Origin: Candidatus Nitrosymbiomonas sp.
GTDB taxonomy: Bacteria; Sysuimicrobiota; Sysuimicrobiia; Sysuimicrobiales; Humicultoraceae
NCBI GenBank assembly: GCA_020724185.1
Contig: DYHL01000004.1
Location: 21,554 to 32,611, forward strand
Length of the DNA: 11,058 nt
Direction: 5' to 3'
A program made the position numbers and the translations under genes. The notes beneath the pieces are model-generated. The model was not told the DNA's origin. It worked only from the letters and a program-made list of their open reading frames with translations, and did not search any database. Below are positions 6,797 to 11,058 of the stretch, piece by piece. Position 1 is the first letter of the stretch. Every line of letters begins with the position of its first letter.

Positions 6797-8410
6797 ATGC
6801 CGAAGATCCTAGCTTACAACGAGGATGCCCGGCGCGCGATGGAGCGCGGGGTCAACAAGCTGGCAGAGGCCGTGAAGATCACGCTGGGCCCCAAGGGGCG
6901 CAACGTGGTACTCGAGAAGAAATTTGGCTCGCCCTCAATCACGCACGACGGCGTTACGGTTGCCAAGGAGATCGAGCTGGAGGACCCCTTTGAGAACGCG
7001 GGGGCGCAGCTCGTGCGTGAGGTGGCCACCAAGACCGAGGACGTAGCCGGCGACGGCACGACCACCGCCACCGTCCTTGCCCAGGCGATCATGCGTGACG
7101 GGCTCAAGATGGTGTCCGCCGGCTCCAACCCCATGGCGCTAAAGAGGGGCATTGACAAGGCGGTCGCCGCGGTGGTCGCCGAGATCCACAAGGCGGCCAG
7201 GCCGGTGGAGACCAAAGAGGCGATCGCGCAGGTCGCCAGCATTGCCGCCAACGAAGCCACGATCGGCCAGCTCATCGCCGACGCGATGGACAAGGTCGGC
7301 AAGGACGGTGTCATTACCGTCGAGGAATCCAAGGGGATCGAGACGACCGTAGAGGTCGTCGAGGGGATGATGTTCGACAAGGGCTACATCTCGCCGTACT
7401 TCATCACCGACCCCGAGAAGATGGAGGCGGTTCTCGACGACGCGGTCATCTTGCTCACCGACAAGAAGATCAGCGCGATCAAGGACCTGCTGCCAGTCCT
7501 GGAGCGGGTCGTGCAGTTGGGCCGGCCGTTGCTGCTCATCACAGAGGATCTAGAGGGCGAGGCCCTGGCCACCCTGGTGGTCAACAAGCTCCGGGGAACG
7601 CTGCAGGCGGTCGCAGTCAAGGCGCCCGCGTTCGGCGAGCGGCGCAAGGCGATCCTCGATGACATCGCGATTCTTACCGGCGGCCAGGTCATCAGCGAAG
7701 AGGTGGGCCTCAAGCTGGAGAACACCGAGATGCACCACCTGGGCCGCGCCGGACAGGTGAAGATCCGAAAGGATGAGACAATCATCATCAAGGGCGCAGG
7801 GGAGAAGGAGCAGATCGAGAAGCGCGTCCATCAACTGCGCAAGCAGATCGAGGAAACCGAGTCTGACTACGACCGTGAGAAGCTGCAGGAGCGCCTCGGG
7901 AAGCTGGCCGGGGGCGTGGCAGTGGTCAAGGTCGGGGCGCCCAGCGAGGCCGAGTTGAAGTACCGCAAGACCCGCACCGAGGACGCTCTGCGCGCGACGC
8001 GCTCGGCCGTCGAGGAGGGCATCGTAGCCGGCGGCGGTTCCGCGCTGGTGGTGGCGGGCAAGGCCATCAAGGCGTTGGGCCTGAAAGGCGACGAGAAGGT
8101 CGGCGCCTCGATCGTTGCCCGCGCCCTGGCGGAGCCCGCGCGGCAGCTCGCGATCAACGCCGGGCAGGAGGGGTCCATCGTCGTAGAGCACCTCAAGGAA
8201 CAGAAGCCGGACTGGGGCTACGATGTAATGAGCAACGAGTTCGTGGACATGTTCAAGGCAGGCATCGTGGATCCCGCCAAGGTTGTGCGCTCCGCGCTGC
8301 AGAACGCGGCAAGCATCTCCGGGCTGCTGCTGACCACCGAGGCCATGGTTGTGGACAAGCCGGAGGAGGAGAAGCAGGGACCCGCGGCGCCGCAAATGCC
8401 GATGATGTAG
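6797..8410 (+). CDS. groEL: Chaperonin GroEL
   Basis: A 537-residue group I chaperonin subunit that forms the ATP-driven double ring for protein folding. The nucleotide site is intact: TLGPKGRNV (29-37), HDGVT with Asp51, AGDGTTTA with catalytic Asp86 (Asp87 in E. coli) and EDALRATR with Asp396 (Asp398 in E. coli), followed by EEGIVAGGG. The apical-domain segment KGYISPYFITDPEKM is conserved. The C-terminus ends in GPAAPQMPMM, a short methionine/proline tail in place of long GGM repeats, as in some non-proteobacterial lineages. AGGGAGA (6784-6790), overlapping the groES stop, lies six bases before the ATG. The sequence looks like a housekeeping copy and shows no degeneration. Confidence 0.98.
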   Translation: MPKILAYNEDARRAMERGVNKLAEAVKITLGPKGRNVVLEKKFGSPSITHDGVTVAKEIELEDPFENAGAQLVREVATKTEDVAGDGTTTATVLAQAIMRDGLKMVSAGSNPMALKRGIDKAVAAVVAEIHKAARPVETKEAIAQVASIAANEATIGQLIADAMDKVGKDGVITVEESKGIETTVEVVEGMMFDKGYISPYFITDPEKMEAVLDDAVILLTDKKISAIKDLLPVLERVVQLGRPLLLITEDLEGEALATLVVNKLRGTLQAVAVKAPAFGERRKAILDDIAILTGGQVISEEVGLKLENTEMHHLGRAGQVKIRKDETIIIKGAGEKEQIEKRVHQLRKQIEETESDYDREKLQERLGKLAGGVAVVKVGAPSEAELKYRKTRTEDALRATRSAVEEGIVAGGGSALVVAGKAIKALGLKGDEKVGASIVARALAEPARQLAINAGQEGSIVVEHLKEQKPDWGYDVMSNEFVDMFKAGIVDPAKVVRSALQNAASISGLLLTTEAMVVDKPEEEKQGPAAPQMPMM

Positions 8411-8418
8411 GCATCGCT

Positions 8419-8437
8419 GTGCGGCCTTTGGCCGCAC
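8419..8437 (+). terminator. GC-rich hairpin just after groEL
   Basis: GTGCGGCC (8419-8426) and GGCCGCAC (8430-8437) form a perfect 8-bp stem with a TTT loop, starting eight bases after the groEL stop. It is followed by another small inverted repeat, CGGAA-G-TTCCG (8437-8447), and not by a T-run. It probably forms part of the groESL transcript end together with the next hairpin, or stabilises the 3' end. Confidence 0.6.
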
Positions 8438-8446
8438 GGAAGTTCC

Positions 8447-8478
8447 GAAAGGGGGGGGGCCGTTGGGTTCCCCCTTTC
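8447..8478 (+). terminator. Second hairpin with G9 tract
   Basis: GAAAGGGGG (8447-8455) pairs perfectly with CCCCCTTTC (8470-8478), a 9-bp stem with a 14-base loop. The 3' arm supplies only three Ts, so intrinsic termination would be atypical. An uninterrupted run of nine Gs sits at 8451-8459. This hairpin and the previous one separate groEL from the downstream oxidoreductase gene. Confidence 0.5.
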
Positions 8479-8506
8479 TGCCACGACCGCATCCAAGGAG
8501 CCAATA

Positions 8507-9523
8507 ATGCGATTCGGATTCATACCGACCGAAGGCGGCCACTTCTTCGAACAGGCGCTGCGCGAGGTACTGCTGGGCGAGGAGCTGGGTTTCCACTCGG
8601 CATGGATGGAGGAGCACCACGGCGTTCCCAACCACTACTGGCCTTCGCCGTTGGTGGTTCTGGCCGGCTTTGCGACGCGGACATCGAGGATTCTGCTGGG
8701 GACCAACATAGCGGTCCTGCCCTTCTACCACCCGGTCCGTGCCGCAGAAGACGTGGCCATGCTGGACGTGATCTCGGGCGGCCGCGCCATCTTCGGAGTG
8801 GCGATCGGCTATCGGCCACAGGAGTTTGCCCTCTACGGCGCGCCGCTGGAGAACCGGGGAGCCCGTCTGTCCGAGGCGATCCGGTTGATGCGGCGCCTAT
8901 GGACCGAGGAGTCCGTGACGTTTATCGGCCGGCACTACGCCACTTCGGACGCGCGGATCGAGCCTCGGCCCCTTCGCCCGGTGCCCATCTGGATTGGAGG
9001 GTGGGGAGATCTCTCTCTACGGCGTGCGGCCGAACTGGGCGATGCCTGGATTCCAGGCCCGACGGCCCGCCTGGAGAAGCTACTCGACGCTCAGGCCACC
9101 TACCGGCGCCACCTGGCGAAGTTCGGGCGCGATCCGAAGGGAGTTCCCACGCCCCTTACCCGCGAGCTGGTCATTGCGGAGACCGAGGCGCGGGCGCGGG
9201 ATCTGGCGGAGCGCCACCTGCTGGTCAACTACCGTGACGAGTACGGCAAGGACTGGGCGCACCCGCTGATCGGTCGGGAGGACGGAACCCCGGTGGACAA
9301 ACTGGATGACCTGGGCCGCGACCGCTTCCTCATTGGGACGCCCGACCAGGTGGTGCGACAGATCGAGCGGCTCCGGGAGACCTTCGGCGTTGACCACCTG
9401 ATCTTCAGAACCTATTTCCCGGGCATGCCTCACGAGCACATCATGGCCGAATTGGAGCTTCTGGCGAAGGAAGTGATGCCGGCATTCGCAAGGGACACGA
9501 CAACCCCAGGAGGGATCCCATGA
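8507..9523 (+). CDS. Luciferase-like (LLM class) flavin/F420-dependent oxidoreductase
   Basis: A 338-residue TIM-barrel enzyme of the bacterial luciferase-like superfamily. Members use reduced FMN or coenzyme F420 to oxidise or reduce organic substrates. Family features: RFGFIPTEGG (2-11), WMEEHH (33-38), the ILLGTNIAVLPFYHPVRAAE stretch (62-81), MLDVISGGRAIFGVAIGY (85-102), PVPIWIGG (158-165), AAELGDAWIP (174-183) and IGTPDQV (276-282), the usual C-terminal anchor of the fold. The length is typical. AAGGAG (8495-8500) lies six bases before the ATG. No clear promoter is seen between the groEL hairpins and this start, so it may depend on readthrough or a weak promoter. It shares ATGA with the following aldolase gene, which suggests both act on one pathway. 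Cofactor (FMN or F420) and substrate cannot be told from sequence. Confidence 0.88.
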   Translation: MRFGFIPTEGGHFFEQALREVLLGEELGFHSAWMEEHHGVPNHYWPSPLVVLAGFATRTSRILLGTNIAVLPFYHPVRAAEDVAMLDVISGGRAIFGVAIGYRPQEFALYGAPLENRGARLSEAIRLMRRLWTEESVTFIGRHYATSDARIEPRPLRPVPIWIGGWGDLSLRRAAELGDAWIPGPTARLEKLLDAQATYRRHLAKFGRDPKGVPTPLTRELVIAETEARARDLAERHLLVNYRDEYGKDWAHPLIGREDGTPVDKLDDLGRDRFLIGTPDQVVRQIERLRETFGVDHLIFRTYFPGMPHEHIMAELELLAKEVMPAFARDTTTPGGIP

Positions 9524-10458
9524 GATCACCGAACCTCAACGGTCTTATTCCGGCCACGGTCCTGCCCATGACCGATGACGCCCGGCCTGACCTGGAGACC
9601 TTGACGCGTTACCTGGACTGGGTGGTCCTGCAGGGACCGGTGGGATTGGCCATCAACGCCGACACCGGCGAAGGTCCGCACCTCTCGCGGGGCGAGAAGC
9701 GAGCGGTTCTCGATGCCGCGGTGGCCGCGGTAGCAGGCCGCGCGCTCGTCGTTGCGGGAATCGGCGGTCCGTACACCGAGGAGGCCATCGCGCAGGCGCG
9801 CGACGCGAAGGCAGCGGGAGCGGACGCTCTGTTGGTCTTTCCCATCCCGGCCTTCTTCGGCCGCCCTCTATACCCAGAGATCCCATACGAGTACCACAGG
9901 GCCATTGCCCGCGCCGTGGATCTCCCCATGATCCTTTTCCAACTGCAGCCCGCCCTCGGTGGGGTAGAGTTCACGGCCGAGGCAATAGCGCGCCTGCTGG
10001 AGATTGACACCGTGGTGGCGATCAAGGAAGCCTCCTTTGATGCCATGAAGTTCGTCCAGATGCGCTCAATCCTGAACCAGGCGCAGCGGCGGATCACGCT
10101 CCTGACCGGCAACGACAACTTCATCTGTCATTCGTTCGTGCTGGGCGCCGAAGGCGCGTTGATCGGCTTTGGGACGCTGGCCGTGCAGATGCAGGTGGAG
10201 ATGATCGAGGCCGCCCGCCGCCGCGACTGGGACGAGGCGTTCCGGCTCTCCGGCATCGTGCAGCCGCTGGCCGACGCGATCTTTGCCCCGCCCGTTCCCA
10301 ACTACCGCTCGCGAACCAAGGAGGCGCTGCGCATGCTCGGCGTGATCGGCAGCGCCGTGGTGCGGCCTCCGCTTCTTCCAGTGGGCGACGATGAACGCAG
10401 GCGGATCCGGCTCGCCCTGGAGCGCGCGGGGATGTTGGAGCCAGGCCGTACCGGATGA
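9520..10458 (+). CDS. Dihydrodipicolinate synthase-superfamily aldolase/lyase, catalytic Tyr replaced
   Basis: A 312-residue class I aldolase barrel of the DapA/N-acetylneuraminate lyase superfamily. Lys169 in VVAIKEAS is the Schiff-base lysine that binds pyruvate or another keto acid. GLIPATVLPMTDD (8-20) is the usual first strand. GNDNFICHSFVLGAEGALIG (197-216) corresponds to the family's GxD..(L/F)..GA.G.I segment. It departs from true DapA in two places: the Tyr of YNVPxRT is Phe140 (FQLQPALGG), and the TTGE region reads INADTGEG (45-52), with Asp48-Thr49 in place of Thr-Thr. It is therefore unlikely to make dihydrodipicolinate; a sugar-acid, hydroxyproline-type or aromatic-acid lyase, or a decarboxylase, is more likely. 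ATG 9520 overlaps the preceding stop and has AGGAGGG (9508-9514) six bases upstream. Confidence 0.85.
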   Translation: MRSPNLNGLIPATVLPMTDDARPDLETLTRYLDWVVLQGPVGLAINADTGEGPHLSRGEKRAVLDAAVAAVAGRALVVAGIGGPYTEEAIAQARDAKAAGADALLVFPIPAFFGRPLYPEIPYEYHRAIARAVDLPMILFQLQPALGGVEFTAEAIARLLEIDTVVAIKEASFDAMKFVQMRSILNQAQRRITLLTGNDNFICHSFVLGAEGALIGFGTLAVQMQVEMIEAARRRDWDEAFRLSGIVQPLADAIFAPPVPNYRSRTKEALRMLGVIGSAVVRPPLLPVGDDERRRIRLALERAGMLEPGRTG

Positions 10459-10492
10459 AACCGCCCGTGTCGCATGAGGCCGCCCAACTGGC

Positions 10493-10521
10493 TTGCCATT
10501 GTGCGATATTTGTGGTAAGGT
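10493..10521 (+). promoter_or_regulatory. Sigma70-type promoter of purD
   Basis: TTGCCA (10493-10498), a 17-base spacer, then TAAGGT (10516-10521). The hexamers and spacer length parallel the groES promoter in this window. Transcription would start near 10528, about 60 bases before purD. The leader holds two copies of TAGGCCGA (10523-10530, 10553-10560) of unknown meaning. No terminator is visible between the aldolase stop at 10458 and this promoter. Confidence 0.68.
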
Positions 10522-10587
10522 CTAGGCCGAGAGCCCCAGGAAACGACGATAGTAGGCCGAAAAACCGAACATTTGATGCCGAATCCG

Positions 10588-11058
10588 ATGCGAATGTTCG
10601 TGATTGGAGGTGGCGGGCGCGAGCACGCGCTCGTCTGGCACCTGCATAGGCACTACCCAAACGCCGTCCTCTACTGCGCTCCGGGAAACCCGGGCATCTC
10701 CGATCTCGCCACCTGCCTGCCCATTTCGGTCACCGATCTGCCGTCGCTGGCGCACGCAGCGTCATCGCTCGAGATAGATCTAACGATGGTCGGGCCTGAA
10801 GCGCCGCTGGTAGCGGGCATCGTGGACTTCTTCGAGGCGCGCGGTCTTTCCATCATCGGACCCTCGGCATCAGCCGCGGCGCTGGAGGGCAGCAAGGTCT
10901 TTGCAAAGGGTCTGATGGAGCGCCACGGGATTCCGACAGCGGCTCACACCGCGTTTGACGATCCCGTGTCCGCGCTCCGGCATCTCGAGGGCGTTCCCAG
11001 CCAGGTGGTCGTGAAGGCCGACGGCCTGGCCGCGGGCAAGGGCGTCATCGTGTGCGAC
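10588..11058 (+). CDS. purD: Phosphoribosylamine-glycine ligase, 3' truncated by window edge
   Basis: The first 157 residues of GAR synthetase, which joins glycine to phosphoribosylamine using ATP, the second step of purine synthesis. The frame stays open to the window end; the full protein is about 420-430 residues. Motifs: FVIGGGGREHALVW (4-17), APGNPG (31-36), VGPEAPLVAGIVDFFEARG (68-86), GPSASAAALEGSKVFAK (91-107) and the ATP-grasp strand VVKADGLAAGKGV (141-153). ATG 10588 gives MRMFVIGGGG, matching the family N-terminus. In-frame ATGs at 10576 and 10594 are alternatives, and none has a good Shine-Dalgarno. A dedicated promoter precedes it, so it appears to be transcribed separately from the aldolase unit. 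Confidence 0.95.
   Translation, partial: MRMFVIGGGGREHALVWHLHRHYPNAVLYCAPGNPGISDLATCLPISVTDLPSLAHAASSLEIDLTMVGPEAPLVAGIVDFFEARGLSIIGPSASAAALEGSKVFAKGLMERHGIPTAAHTAFDDPVSALRHLEGVPSQVVVKADGLAAGKGVIVCD

Noticed and set aside
8419..8478. Tandem inverted repeats as a mobile-element end or small RNA
   Set aside because: No transposase, target duplication or promoter is nearby. The position directly after groEL fits a transcript end better.
7550..8731. 393-codon open frame on the - strand opposite groEL
   Set aside because: It crosses the groEL 3' end, both hairpins and the next gene's start. Its translation is low-complexity and groEL is clearly real.
10455..10649. Small + strand frame (64 codons) overlapping the aldolase stop as ATGA and running into purD
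   Set aside because: The ATGA overlap is tempting, but the frame spans the purD promoter and ends inside purD in another frame. Its Arg/Ala-rich tail is the out-of-frame purD sequence, and no ribosome site precedes it.

Overview
The window is one co-directional stretch of a GC-rich bacterial chromosome. All twelve protein genes lie on the + strand, and the gaps between them are 150 bases or shorter. The organism cannot be named from the sequence. A CIRCE/HrcA heat-shock operator, sigma70-type promoters and a TsaE-TsaB-RimI-TsaD cluster placed just before groES-groEL (in Bacillus subtilis the same cluster lies only a few genes from groESL) point to a Gram-positive-related or deep Terrabacteria lineage, such as an uncultivated Armatimonadota/Chloroflexota-like group. 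That placement is inference. No mobile element, CRISPR array, tRNA or rRNA was seen.

Region 1 (1-3499): the 3' part of a PLP-dependent D-cysteine desulfhydrase/ACC deaminase-family gene; a secreted DUF2993-like protein; a class I glutamine-amidotransferase-fold hydrolase of the PuuD/peptidase C26 type; and a long-form NfeD membrane serine protease. They are joined by a 12-base gap, an 11-base overlap and an ATGA overlap, so they look like one transcript. Region 2 (3531-6312): tsaE, tsaB, rimI and tsaD. Three of these make the bacterial t6A37 tRNA-modification machinery; tsaC, which makes the threonylcarbamoyl-AMP intermediate, is not in the window.

Region 3 (6365-8478): a heat-shock unit with a sigma70 promoter, a CIRCE operator, groES and groEL, followed by two adjacent hairpins that probably end the transcript. 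Region 4 (8507-10458): a two-gene unit, translationally coupled by an ATGA overlap, encoding a luciferase-like flavin/F420 oxidoreductase and a dihydrodipicolinate-synthase-superfamily aldolase. The aldolase keeps the Schiff-base lysine but lacks the usual catalytic tyrosine. Region 5 (10493-end): a promoter and the first 157 codons of purD.

Most of the window is housekeeping. The least explained parts are the oxidoreductase/aldolase pair, the secreted DUF2993-like protein, and the CIRCE operator, whose spacer can form a competing hairpin.
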